The notes below the pieces were generated by a model. That model saw only the letters and a list, made by a program, of their open reading frames with translations, did no database searches and was not told where the DNA came from. Both the position numbers and the translations under genes were made by a program. A stretch of 64,000 bases of DNA. Source: Planctomycetota bacterium (GTDB taxonomy: Bacteria; Planctomycetota; UBA1135; UBA2386). Numbering within the stretch: the first letter of the stretch is position 1; each line of letters begins with the position of its first letter. The stretch is from assembly GCA_016716265.1 (NCBI GenBank), contig JADJWQ010000001.1:1054001-1118000 (forward strand), in the 5' to 3' direction. Positions 43,277-51,598 of this stretch are shown here, piece by piece.

Positions 43277-43729
43277 TCACATCGGCTTGGCCTGGACGAC
43301 CCAGACCTTGGTCGTCGCGTTGACCTCGGCGTGCAGGTGCAGGTCGACCGTGAACACACCGATCTCCTTCAGCGCCTGCTCGAGGCGCACCTGCTTGGCC
43401 TCGATCGGGAAGCCCTTCTGGCGCAGCGCCTCGGCGATGTTCGCCGCCGACACCGAGCCGAACAGGTGACCTTCCTCGTTCGCGCGACCCTCGATCGTGA
43501 CCGATGTCTCCGCGAGGCGCTGCGCGAGCTCCTTCAGGGTATCGACGCGCGCGCGCTCCTCGGCGAACGCCGCGGCGCGAGCCTTCTCGATCTCGACCAG
43601 ATTGGCCTTCGTGATCGGCACCGCCAGCCCGAGCGGCAACAGGTAGTTGCGGGCGTAGCCCGGCGCGACGTTCACCACGTCGCCGACGCGCCCCAGCTTG
43701 TCGATCGTCTTCTTCAGTAGCAGTTCCAT
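43277..43729 (-). CDS. rplI: Ribosomal protein bL9
   Basis: This 150-residue protein has the L9 N-terminal domain (MELLLKKTIDKLGRVGDVV, GYARNYLLPLGLA), a long connecting helix and a C-terminal domain (EEGHLFGSVS, IAEAL). Length is normal. It follows rpsR on the minus strand, as in many bacteria. Confidence 0.97.
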   Translation of the reverse strand: MELLLKKTIDKLGRVGDVVNVAPGYARNYLLPLGLAVPITKANLVEIEKARAAAFAEERARVDTLKELAQRLAETSVTIEGRANEEGHLFGSVSAANIAEALRQKGFPIEAKQVRLEQALKEIGVFTVDLHLHAEVNATTKVWVVQAKPM

Positions 43730-43786
43730 ATCGGCTCCGTTGGTTCGCCGGCTCCGTTAGCTCGCCGGTCCCGCTCAGTCGTCGTG

Positions 43787-44116
43787 TCAGGCCTTCCCGA
43801 CGAACGGCAGGAGCCCGATCATGCGCGCGTTCTTGATCGCCCGCGCGAGCTTGCGCTGGTTCTGCCCCGAGAAGCCGGTGCGGCGCGACGACATGATCTT
43901 GCCGGTCGGCCCCACGAACTTCTGGAGGTAGGCCACGTTCTTGTACTCGAGCGGCTCCTCGGGCTCGACGATGCGCCGCCCGGTGCCGAAGCGCGCGAAC
44001 TTGCCGCCGCGCCGCCCGCCGGAGCCACCGCGCCGGCCACCGCCGCGACCACCGAAGTCGTCACCGTCGCCGTGCAGTCCGGCGTCGCCCATGCCGTGAT
44101 CGTTGTCGTTGCGCAT
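43787..44116 (-). CDS. rpsR: Ribosomal protein bS18 with a Gly/Arg-rich N-terminus
   Basis: This 109-residue protein from ATG 44116 overlaps the rpsF stop (ATGA). GTG 44119 is an alternative. The conserved S18 core runs from YKNVAYLQKFV to RKLARAIKNARMIGLLPF. The first 45 residues (HGDGDDFGGRGGGRRGGSGG) form a Gly/Arg-rich extension, longer than in E. coli S18. No ssb gene lies between rpsF and rpsR, unlike the order in many bacteria. Confidence 0.95.
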   Translation of the reverse strand: MRNDNDHGMGDAGLHGDGDDFGGRGGGRRGGSGGRRGGKFARFGTGRRIVEPEEPLEYKNVAYLQKFVGPTGKIMSSRRTGFSGQNQRKLARAIKNARMIGLLPFVGKA

Positions 44117-44640
44117 CACTCTTCGTCCTCGTCGTTGCCATCGTCGCCGGAGGCATCGGCGCCGACCGACTCGCCCTGGTCCTCGCCGGCTTCCTCGTCG
44201 CTGGTCTCTTCCACGGGCTCCGCAGCGGCACCGCGGCGCGGCCTGCCCGTCGGGACCTCGCTGGCGACCTCCGCACGGCGGTCGGCCGAGGTCTCGACCC
44301 GGACCTGCGACTCGTCGAAGGCCTCCTCCGGCTGGAACGCGGCCTCGGGCACCACGTCGCAGGTCATCGTCAGGTAGCGCATGACCGGCTCGGCGTAGTC
44401 GAGGTCACGCCGGATGTGGCTGAGCTGCTGCGTGTCGCTGTCGAAGTAGAGCAGCAGGTAGGTGCCACGCAGCTGGTGGTTGATCGCGTAGGCGAGCCGG
44501 CGCTCGTCCCAGCGGCGCGCGCTGCGGATCTGGGCGCCGTGCTTCGTGAACATCGCACAGACGCTGTCTTTCAGGGCCTGCCAGCCCTTCTTCACCTCCC
44601 GGTTGTCCAGGAGGACCATGGCTTCGTAGGTTCTGTTCAA
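44116..44640 (-). CDS. rpsF: Ribosomal protein bS6 with a long acidic tail
   Basis: This 174-residue protein has an S6 core of about 100 residues (NRTYEAMVLLDNREV, WDERRLAYAINHQLRGTYLLLYF) and a C-terminal tail of about 65 residues that is strongly acidic at its end (ASGDDGNDEDEE). The start is TTG at 44640. A GGGAGA sequence about 9 bases upstream supports it, and no ATG precedes the conserved TYEAM. The acidic tail and the basic N-terminus of S18 are encoded side by side, and these proteins are neighbours on the ribosome. Confidence 0.93.
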   Translation of the reverse strand: MNRTYEAMVLLDNREVKKGWQALKDSVCAMFTKHGAQIRSARRWDERRLAYAINHQLRGTYLLLYFDSDTQQLSHIRRDLDYAEPVMRYLTMTCDVVPEAAFQPEEAFDESQVRVETSADRRAEVASEVPTGRPRRGAAAEPVEETSDEEAGEDQGESVGADASGDDGNDEDEE

Positions 44641-44643
44641 GAC

Positions 44644-45369
44644 TCACATTTCTCCCGGATCACCACCGCCGTCGCACGGCTCCGCGATGGAGACGAGGAA
44701 GGCATTGTGGCGACCCATCAAGGACTCGAGCGATTCACCGCGCAGCCACTCCGCGCAGATGTCGGCGCAACGCTCGAGGACCAGGTCGAGAACCTGCCGT
44801 TCCTCTGGGAGAAACCGAGCCAGGACGAAGTCGACCGCCGTCTCGGAGCCGGAGCCCACGGAGAGGTACGGATCGATGCCTGCAGGCTTCCCGATACCGA
44901 GACGGAGACGGGGATACCCGGACGTGCCCAGGGCCTGCTCGATCGACTCGAGGCCATTGTGCCCGCCCGAACTCCCCGCCGGCCGGACTCGAATCCGGCC
45001 CAGCGGTAGGTTCAGATCATCGACGACGACAAAGAGCGACTCCGGAGCCAGGTCGGCCGCGCGCAGCAGCGGGCCGGCCACGTCGCCGGAGAGATTCACG
45101 TAGGTCAGCGGCTTGACGAGCAGCGCGGGAGCGGCATCCGGTGTCTGCGCGACCCCGGCAGGAGTGGCCCCGCCGAGCAGTGCGACCTGGGCCTTCACCC
45201 TGCCGCCGAACAGCTTCCGGCCGTCAGGGTCCTTGCGCTCGAGCCGTTTGAACGTGACCCCTGCGCGGGCGGCGAGGCGGTCCAGGACCATGAAGCCGGC
45301 GTTGTGACGGGTGTCCTCGTAGTCGGGTCCGGGGTTGCCGATCCCGAGAACGACGCGGCCGTACTGCAT
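44644..45369 (-). CDS. pth: Peptidyl-tRNA hydrolase
   Basis: The 241-residue protein carries the Pth active-site pattern: VLGIGNPGPDYEDTRHNAGF (catalytic His in RHNAG, Asn in GNPG), TYVNLSG and VVVDDLNLPLGRIRVRPAGSSGGHNGL in pieces. It recycles peptidyl-tRNA. It has a C-terminal extension of about 40 residues beyond the usual 190-200. It lies 3 bases from rpsF and just downstream of rplY. Confidence 0.95.
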   Translation of the reverse strand: MQYGRVVLGIGNPGPDYEDTRHNAGFMVLDRLAARAGVTFKRLERKDPDGRKLFGGRVKAQVALLGGATPAGVAQTPDAAPALLVKPLTYVNLSGDVAGPLLRAADLAPESLFVVVDDLNLPLGRIRVRPAGSSGGHNGLESIEQALGTSGYPRLRLGIGKPAGIDPYLSVGSGSETAVDFVLARFLPEERQVLDLVLERCADICAEWLRGESLESLMGRHNAFLVSIAEPCDGGGDPGEM

Positions 45370-45490
45370 GGTCGGGGAACGCTGTCCACCAGCGAGGGGC
45401 GGAAGACGTTAGCGAACCGGAGCCCCGGTGCCAAGCCCGACCCGGCCCATGGGGGCCCGGGCGGGCCGCCGGACCGGGATCAGGCGGTGC

Positions 45491-46030
45491 TCAGGCCGGG
45501 ACCCGGCAGATCAGGGTCTGCGGCGGCAGGTCGAGGGTGACGCCTGCCGGCAGCTCGATGTCACGGGCGCGCAGCTCCTCGCCGACGTCGAGGTTGCCCA
45601 CCTTGACCTCGATCTCGTGCGGGATCGCGGCCGGCAGCGAGGCGACGCGGAGCTGGGTCGCGTCCTTGACGAGCGTGCCGCCCTTCGACGTGCCCTTCGG
45701 GACACCGATGAACGTCAGCTCGACCATCAGGTGGATCGGCTGGTCCATCGAGATCCGCAGGAAGTCGACGTGCAGCGGCCGGTCGGACAGGACGTCGTAC
45801 TGGACGTCCTGCAGATAGACGGGCTGCTTGCTGCCGTCGACCTCGAGCTCGAACACGCGGTGGTGCGCGCGCAGCTCGCGGGCCATCTCCTGCTCGTCCA
45901 CCACGATGTGCTGAGGGCCGCCCTCGCGGCCGTACATCACCGCAGGCACACCGCCGCGCGCGCGCACCGCGTTCACCTCGCGCTTGCCGGTCTCGGCGCG
46001 CTTGTGCGCGCGAATCGTCGTCACTTCCAT
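45491..46030 (-). CDS. rplY: Ribosomal protein bL25 (Ctc/TL5 type)
   Basis: This 179-residue protein has the L25 5S-rRNA-binding domain (RAHKRAETGKREVNAVRARGGVPAVMYG) and the C-terminal CTC/TL5 beta domain (HVDFLRISMDQPIHLMVELTFIG, then LPAAIPHEIEVKVGNLDVGE, each in pieces). The two-domain form is usual outside the enterobacteria. It lies between prs and pth, the classical prs-ctc-pth order. Confidence 0.95.
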   Translation of the reverse strand: MEVTTIRAHKRAETGKREVNAVRARGGVPAVMYGREGGPQHIVVDEQEMARELRAHHRVFELEVDGSKQPVYLQDVQYDVLSDRPLHVDFLRISMDQPIHLMVELTFIGVPKGTSKGGTLVKDATQLRVASLPAAIPHEIEVKVGNLDVGEELRARDIELPAGVTLDLPPQTLICRVPA

Positions 46031-46123
46031 CGTTCGGTCTCCGTGATCTCAGTTGGTCGGGGCGGTGCCGGACGGCCGGACCGCGCGCGACTCCTGGTCG
46101 CCAGGCTCACCCGGTCACCGGGC

Positions 46124-47092
46124 TCACCTGAGGTCGTGGTCCCTCATCGAGGTCTCGAACAGCGAGCTGACACTCTCGCTGCGGTGGATCCGGTCGATCG
46201 CCCGCGCCAGCAGCGGCGCGACGGACGCCTTCACGAGCCGCGCCGGGGCCTCGCCGCGGATCGGGATCGTGTCGCTCAGCAGGATCGTCTCGGCCGGACA
46301 GTCGTTGAGCTTCTTGACCGCCTCGCCGCACAGGACTCCGTGCGTCGCGACGATGAACACGCGGTTCGCGCCGCGCGCCTTCACGATGCGCGCCGCGTCG
46401 GAGATCGACCCGCCGGTCGAGATCATGTCGTCGACCAGCACGACGTCACGATCCTCGACCGCGCCGACGATGTTCTCGATGACCGTCTCGTGCCCGCTGA
46501 TGCGGCGCTTGTCGACGATCGCGAGGTCGGCCTTCAGCTCCTTCGCGTAGGCGCGCGCGAGCTTCGTGCCACCGACGTCCGGCGACACGATCACCGGGTT
46601 CTCGGCACCGAGCTCGCGCACCTTCTCCATCAGCACCGGACGTGCGAACAGGTGGTCGACCGGGATGTCGAAGAAGCCCTGGATCTGGGCCGCGTGCAGA
46701 TCGATCGCGAGCACGCGGTCGGCGCCGGCCACCGTGATCAGATTGGCGACGAGCTTCGCGTTGATCGGGACGCGGCCCTCGTCCTTCCGGTCCTTCCGGG
46801 CGTAACCGAAGTACGGAATGACGGCGGTGATCTTCTCGGCCGACGCGCGCCGCAGGCAGTCGATGAACGACAGCAGCTCGAACAGGTTGTCGTGCACCGG
46901 CGGGCAGGTCGGCTGCACGACGAACACGTCGGCGCCGCGCACGTCGCACTCGACCTTCAGGTCGATCTCGCGGTCCGGGAAGTCGCGCACGGTGACCTCG
47001 CCGAGCGGGATCCCCATGTGGGCACAGATGTCGCCCGCGAGCTGAGGATGGGCCCGCCCCGAGAACACGCGCAGTCGCTCGCCGCGTTTCAC
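46124..47092 (-). CDS. prs: Ribose-phosphate pyrophosphokinase
   Basis: The 322-residue protein has the PRPP synthetase pattern: RVFSGRAHPQLA, DVFVVQPTCPPVHDNLFELL, PYFGYARKDRKD (ATP loop), DLHAAQIQGFFD and VLVDDMISTGGSI, the PRPP-binding loop. It makes PRPP from ribose-5-phosphate and ATP for nucleotide, His and Trp synthesis. The ATG at 47092 overlaps the glmU stop (ATGA), coupling the two genes. Confidence 0.96.
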   Translation of the reverse strand: MKRGERLRVFSGRAHPQLAGDICAHMGIPLGEVTVRDFPDREIDLKVECDVRGADVFVVQPTCPPVHDNLFELLSFIDCLRRASAEKITAVIPYFGYARKDRKDEGRVPINAKLVANLITVAGADRVLAIDLHAAQIQGFFDIPVDHLFARPVLMEKVRELGAENPVIVSPDVGGTKLARAYAKELKADLAIVDKRRISGHETVIENIVGAVEDRDVVLVDDMISTGGSISDAARIVKARGANRVFIVATHGVLCGEAVKKLNDCPAETILLSDTIPIRGEAPARLVKASVAPLLARAIDRIHRSESVSSLFETSMRDHDLR

Positions 47093-48372
47093 GTCCGCTC
47101 CTCCCGTCCGCCGTCGTCGGCGGAACGTAGCCGCCGCGCCGGCACGCCGACCCAGACCTCGCCGGGCCCGATCGCCGTGTGCCTGCGCACGATCGCGCCC
47201 GCGCCGGTCATCGCGCCATCGCCGACCGTCGCCGGCGCCACCAACACGGTGCCGCTGCCGATGAAGGCGCGGTCGCCGATCACGGTCCGGTGCTTCGCCT
47301 TGCCGTCGTAGTTCGCCGTGATCGTGCCCGCACCGATGTTGGCGTGGGCGCCGATCTCGGTGTCACCGAGGTAGGTGAGGTGCTTGGCCTTGGTCCCCGC
47401 GCCGATCGTCGTCTGCTTGACCTCGACGAAGTTGCCGACCTCGGCATGCGGCTCGAGCCGTGTCCCGGCGCGCAGGTGCGAGAACGGCCCGACCTCGCAA
47501 TCCGGACCGACGACCACGCCACGCCGGATCACCGTGAACGGCAGGATGCGCGCATTGGCGCCGATCGTCACGCCGTACTCGATGACCGTCGTCGTCGGGT
47601 CCTCGACGACCACGCCGGCCAGCATGTGCTCCTCGAGGATGCGCTCCTGCATCACGCTACGCGCGATCGCGAGCTGCAGCAGCGAGTTGACGCCGAGCGC
47701 CTCGTCGACGTCCTCGAGCTCCAGCGTCTCGACCCGCTCGCCGGCCGCGAGCAGCAGGGCCGGCGTGTCGGTCAGGTAGAGCTCGCCCTGCGCGTTGTCG
47801 TCGGACAGCTGCTCGAGCGCCGGCCGCAGGCGCGCGGCGTCGTAGCAGTAGATTCCGACGTTGATCTCCTCGATGTCGAGCTCGAAGTCCGAGCAGTCGC
47901 GCTCCTCGCGGATCGCGCAGAACCCGCCGTCCTCGTCGCGCAGGATGCGGCCGAGCCCGCTGGGATCCGGCGGACAGGCCGTCAGGATCGACACCGCCGC
48001 GTCGCCGCGCGCCTCGCACAGGTCGTAGAGGGTGCCGGCGGTCAACAGCGGCATGTCGCCGTAGCAGACCAGCACGTCGCCGTCGAAGTCCGCGAGCTCC
48101 GCCATCGCGACCTGCACCGCGTGGCCGGTGCCGCGCGGCTCGCCCTGGTCGACGACGGTCAGGCCGATGCGCGCCGCGAGCGACTTCTCGACCAGCTCGC
48201 GCTGGTGGTGCAGCACGACGACCGTCCGCACCGGCTCGAGCTCGGCAACCGCGTCGAGCACGGTGTCGAGCAGGGTACGCCCGCACAGCGGCAGCAGGAC
48301 CTTCGGGAAGCGGACCTTGGTGCGCTTCCCGAGGCCGGCGGCCAGGACGATCACGGCGAGCGGGCGGGACAT
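47089..48372 (-). CDS. glmU: GlmU, bifunctional UDP-GlcNAc synthesis enzyme
   Basis: This 427-residue protein has an N-terminal uridyltransferase domain (VLAAGLGKRTKVRFPKVLLP, the pyrophosphorylase loop, GTGHAVQVAM, CYGDMPLL) and a C-terminal left-handed beta-helix acetyltransferase (TRLEPHAEVGNFVEVK, IGAGTITANYDGKAKHRT with the catalytic His and acyl-binding residues). It makes UDP-GlcNAc, a cell-wall and LPS precursor. It is slightly shorter than the E. coli enzyme (456). It is the first gene of the minus-strand block ending at pgpA. Confidence 0.93.
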   Translation of the reverse strand: MSRPLAVIVLAAGLGKRTKVRFPKVLLPLCGRTLLDTVLDAVAELEPVRTVVVLHHQRELVEKSLAARIGLTVVDQGEPRGTGHAVQVAMAELADFDGDVLVCYGDMPLLTAGTLYDLCEARGDAAVSILTACPPDPSGLGRILRDEDGGFCAIREERDCSDFELDIEEINVGIYCYDAARLRPALEQLSDDNAQGELYLTDTPALLLAAGERVETLELEDVDEALGVNSLLQLAIARSVMQERILEEHMLAGVVVEDPTTTVIEYGVTIGANARILPFTVIRRGVVVGPDCEVGPFSHLRAGTRLEPHAEVGNFVEVKQTTIGAGTKAKHLTYLGDTEIGAHANIGAGTITANYDGKAKHRTVIGDRAFIGSGTVLVAPATVGDGAMTGAGAIVRRHTAIGPGEVWVGVPARRLRSADDGGREERT

Positions 48373-48494
48373 CGGGAGAGACCGGGGGCGTGGCTGGAAA
48401 AAGGGCCGCGCATTCTGGGGATCGCACCGGGGATGGTCAAGGGCGCGGCGGCGCGCTGCTGATCACGCCGCCGCGCAGCAGTATCTTGCCGCAC

Positions 48495-49475
48495 ATGCAC
48501 CCGGCGGCCACCGCTGACCCGACCGCGCTGCGCCGCTCGCTGTGGGCGCTGCTGACCGGCGCGGCCCTGGCGGCCGGTTGCGGCGCACCGCGCCCCGCCG
48601 ACGACTGGGTCGGCCCCTGGTTCGACGACCTCGCCGCCCGCCAGCCGCGCCCCGACGCACCGGCGCGGGCGCTCGCCCCGATCGCCCGCGCCGGCGCGCG
48701 CGGCGAGCTCGGGCGGGGCGACCGGCTGGTGTTCGGCTGGCAGATCGAGGACGAGCCGCCGCAGCGCCTGGCGGTCGAGATCTACGAACCGACGCTCGCC
48801 GAGCCGGCGAGTGGCCAGCCCGTCGCCACCACGCTGCGGCTGGCACCCGCGGACGCCGCCACGCCGGGACCGCCGCCGGAGTCGACGTCGGCGGTCGCGC
48901 TGCTCGCGCTCGCGCTGCGGCCCGCCCTCGACGTCGAGCGGAGCGCGGTGCCGACCGCGCCGCTCCGCGACGGTCCGGCCAGCGAGCTGTTCGCCGCACC
49001 CGAGCCCACGCCGGCGCCCACGCCGGAGCCCACCCTGGGCCCGCGCGCCGCCATCGCGCGCGGCGCGCTCGCGCAGATCGTCCGCGACTCGCCGCTGCTG
49101 CGACGATTGCTGCAGCGGGTCTACTCGCCGATCACGCCCGACCTCGACGTCGACCTGCGGCTCGACGTCGCGCTGACCCGCGCCGAGCCCTGGCCCGGCC
49201 TGCCGCACTGGGACGCACCGTCGTTCCGGGTCCCGGTCCGCGTGCGCATCGACGACCGCGGGGTCTGGCTGTGCAGCGTGCACGTGACGGTGCCGTGCCG
49301 GCCGCTCGCCGGCAGCGGCGGGGTCGTGTCGGTCGTCGCGATGCCGGTGCGGTCGACCGCGCGCGGCTTCCGGCTCGAGCTGCTCGAGGCGACGCTCGGC
49401 GAGCCGGTCGTCGGTCGCACCACCGAGCCGGCGGCGACGGAACCGCGCGGGTCCCAGGGCGCGGCGAGCCGATGA
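48495..49475 (+). CDS. Putative lipoprotein, first gene of the dehydrogenase operon
   Basis: The 326 residues from ATG 48495 begin with a lipoprotein signal: a positive N-terminus, WALLTGAALAAGC with lipobox LAAGC (Cys about residue 29). The mature part is Pro/Ala-rich (APEPTPAPTPEPTLG) with a folded C-terminal beta region (FRVPVRVRIDDRGVWLCSVHVTVP in pieces). I do not recognise a family. Its stop overlaps the start of the E1 gene (ATGA at 49472-49475), so it belongs to that operon. Envelope location suggests the pathway serves a surface product. That is inference. Confidence 0.7.
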   Translation: MHPAATADPTALRRSLWALLTGAALAAGCGAPRPADDWVGPWFDDLAARQPRPDAPARALAPIARAGARGELGRGDRLVFGWQIEDEPPQRLAVEIYEPTLAEPASGQPVATTLRLAPADAATPGPPPESTSAVALLALALRPALDVERSAVPTAPLRDGPASELFAAPEPTPAPTPEPTLGPRAAIARGALAQIVRDSPLLRRLLQRVYSPITPDLDVDLRLDVALTRAEPWPGLPHWDAPSFRVPVRVRIDDRGVWLCSVHVTVPCRPLAGSGGVVSVVAMPVRSTARGFRLELLEATLGEPVVGRTTEPAATEPRGSQGAASR

Positions 49476-51577
49476 ACGACGAAAGAGTCGCACCACCGCG
49501 GCACTCCCCGGAATGCCGCACCGCCGCGCCTGCGGCGGCCGGGCGCGCACCGTCCCGCGAGATCGCCCCCGTGACCACGAGCCCCGCCCGAGACCTGCCG
49601 AGGAGCGCTGCCCGGACCCGCGCGCTGTACCGCGAGATGCTGCGGATCCGCCGCTTCGAGGAGACCTTGTACCGGCTGGTGTCGGAGGGCCGGATCGGTG
49701 GCACCACGCACCTGTGCATCGGCCAGGAGGCGGTGCCGGTCGGCGTGTCGGCGTGCCTCGCGGCCGAGGACCTGGTCGTCAGCACGCACCGCGGCCACGG
49801 CCACCTGCTGGCGAAGGGCGCGCGGCTCGACCGCGCGCTCGCCGAGATCGCCGGCCGCGAGCTCGGCTACTGCGCCGGCAAGGGCGGCAGCCAGCACGTC
49901 GCGGTCCCCGCGCTGGGCCACCTCGGCAGCAACGGCATCACCGGCGGCGGGCTGCCGATCGCGGCCGGGCTCGCGCTGGCGCAGCGGCTGCGCGGGACCG
50001 GCCGCTGCGCGGTCGCCTACCTCGGCGACGGCGCGGCGGACACCGGCAACTTCCACGAGACGCTCAACCTCGCCGCGCTGTGGCGGCTGCCGGTCGTGTT
50101 CGTGCTGGAGAACAACGGCTACGCGATGTCGACGCCGGTCGAGCGCAGCTCGGCGTGCGCGGCGTTCGTCGACTGGGCGGACCGCTACACCGGCATGGCG
50201 ACCGCGCGCGTCGACGGCAACGACGTCTACGCGGTGGCGGACGCCGCGGCGCCGCTGCTGGAGCGCGCGCGCCGCGGTGACGGGCCGGCGCTGCTCGAGT
50301 GCCTGACCTACCGGCAGTCGGGCCACTCGAAGAGCGACCCGCGCGTCTACCGCAGCCGCGACGAGGAGAACGCCTGGCGCGCGCGCGACCCGCTCGACCG
50401 GCTGGCGACCGGGCACGGTCTCGACGCCGCCGCGGTCGCGGAGCTCGGCGCCGACGTCGAGCGCGAGCTGGACGCCGCGATCGCCGCCGCGCTCGCGTCG
50501 CCGCCGGGCGGCCGCGAGCTGGCGATCGCCGATCTCGACGTCCCGGCGCTGCCGCGCGCCCCCGCGGTCCCGCGGCGCACCGCGGCGGTCGCGCCCGGCA
50601 CCGAGGTCAGCCTGATCGAGGCGCTGCGCGAGACGCTGCACCAGGAGCTCGCCGCGGACGACACGGTCGTACTGATCGGCGAGGACCTCGGCTGCTACGG
50701 CGGTGCGTTCGGCGTGACGCGCGGGCTCGAGGAGGCGTTCGGCCGCGAGCGCGTCCGCGAGACGCCGATCTGCGAGAACTCGTTCACCGGGCTCGGCGTC
50801 GGCGCGGCGGTCGGCGGATTGCGACCGGTCGTCGAGCTGATGTTCGGCGACTTCGTGACCTGCTGCATGGATGCGCTGGTCAATCACGCGGCCAAGCTCC
50901 GCTACATGTACCGCGGCCAGGTGACGGTGCCGTTCACGCTGCGCATGCCGGTCGGCCGCCGCAAGGGCTACGGCGCCACGCACTCGCAGAGCCTCGAGGC
51001 GTGGTTCGTGCACGTGCCGGGCCTGCAGGTCGTGTTCCCGGCGACGGTCGCGGACGCGGTCGGCCTGCTGCGGACGGCGATCCGCACCGACGCGCCGGTG
51101 ATCTTCTGCGAGCACAAGCTGCTCTACCCGGTGCGCGGCGCGATGCCGGAGCTCGACCACCTCGTGCCGCTCGGCAGCGCGCGCGTCGACCGGCCGGGTC
51201 GCGACCTGACGCTGATCACCTACGGCAATGCATTGTCGCTGTGCCGGGCCGCGGCCGACCACCTCGCCGGACGCGGCCACGACGTCGAGATCCTCGATCT
51301 GCGCAGCCTCGCCCCGTACGACCGGGACGCCTGCGTGGCGTCGCTGCGGCGCACCGGCCGTGGCGTGTTCGTGCAGGAGACGAACGACGTCGGCGGCGTC
51401 TGCGACCGCGTGCTCGCCGACGTGCTTCCCGACGTGTTCGGCCGGCTGCGCGCCCCGCTGCGGAAGGTCGGCGCGGCGCACGCACCGGTGCCGTCGTCGC
51501 CCGAGCTCGAGGAGGCGATGATGCCCGGCGTGCGCGACGTCGTGCGCGCCGCATTGCCGCTGCTCGAGGAGTACTGA
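49472..51577 (+). CDS. Fused E1alpha-E1beta 2-oxoacid dehydrogenase (thiamine-diphosphate enzyme)
   Basis: This 701-residue protein starts at ATG 49472. Residues about 40-355 are the E1alpha domain (ALYREMLRIRRFEE, HRGHGHLLAKG, GSNGITGGGLPIAAG, YLGDGAADTGNFHE...NN, the thiamine-diphosphate motif). Residues about 370-701 are E1beta (LREALHQELAADDTVVLIGEDLG-type start, EPICENSF-like TPICENSFTGLGVGA, PVEL-type core, transketolase C-terminal domain). Normally these are two subunits (AcoA/AcoB, PdhA/PdhB). Here they form one chain. It decarboxylates a 2-oxoacid and loads the acyl group onto a lipoyl arm. The next gene supplies a lipoyl domain. The substrate cannot be read from sequence. Confidence 0.9.
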   Translation: MNDERVAPPRHSPECRTAAPAAAGRAPSREIAPVTTSPARDLPRSAARTRALYREMLRIRRFEETLYRLVSEGRIGGTTHLCIGQEAVPVGVSACLAAEDLVVSTHRGHGHLLAKGARLDRALAEIAGRELGYCAGKGGSQHVAVPALGHLGSNGITGGGLPIAAGLALAQRLRGTGRCAVAYLGDGAADTGNFHETLNLAALWRLPVVFVLENNGYAMSTPVERSSACAAFVDWADRYTGMATARVDGNDVYAVADAAAPLLERARRGDGPALLECLTYRQSGHSKSDPRVYRSRDEENAWRARDPLDRLATGHGLDAAAVAELGADVERELDAAIAAALASPPGGRELAIADLDVPALPRAPAVPRRTAAVAPGTEVSLIEALRETLHQELAADDTVVLIGEDLGCYGGAFGVTRGLEEAFGRERVRETPICENSFTGLGVGAAVGGLRPVVELMFGDFVTCCMDALVNHAAKLRYMYRGQVTVPFTLRMPVGRRKGYGATHSQSLEAWFVHVPGLQVVFPATVADAVGLLRTAIRTDAPVIFCEHKLLYPVRGAMPELDHLVPLGSARVDRPGRDLTLITYGNALSLCRAAADHLAGRGHDVEILDLRSLAPYDRDACVASLRRTGRGVFVQETNDVGGVCDRVLADVLPDVFGRLRAPLRKVGAAHAPVPSSPELEEAMMPGVRDVVRAALPLLEEY

Positions 51578-51598
51578 CCCCCCCTGCCTGGCCCCCCG

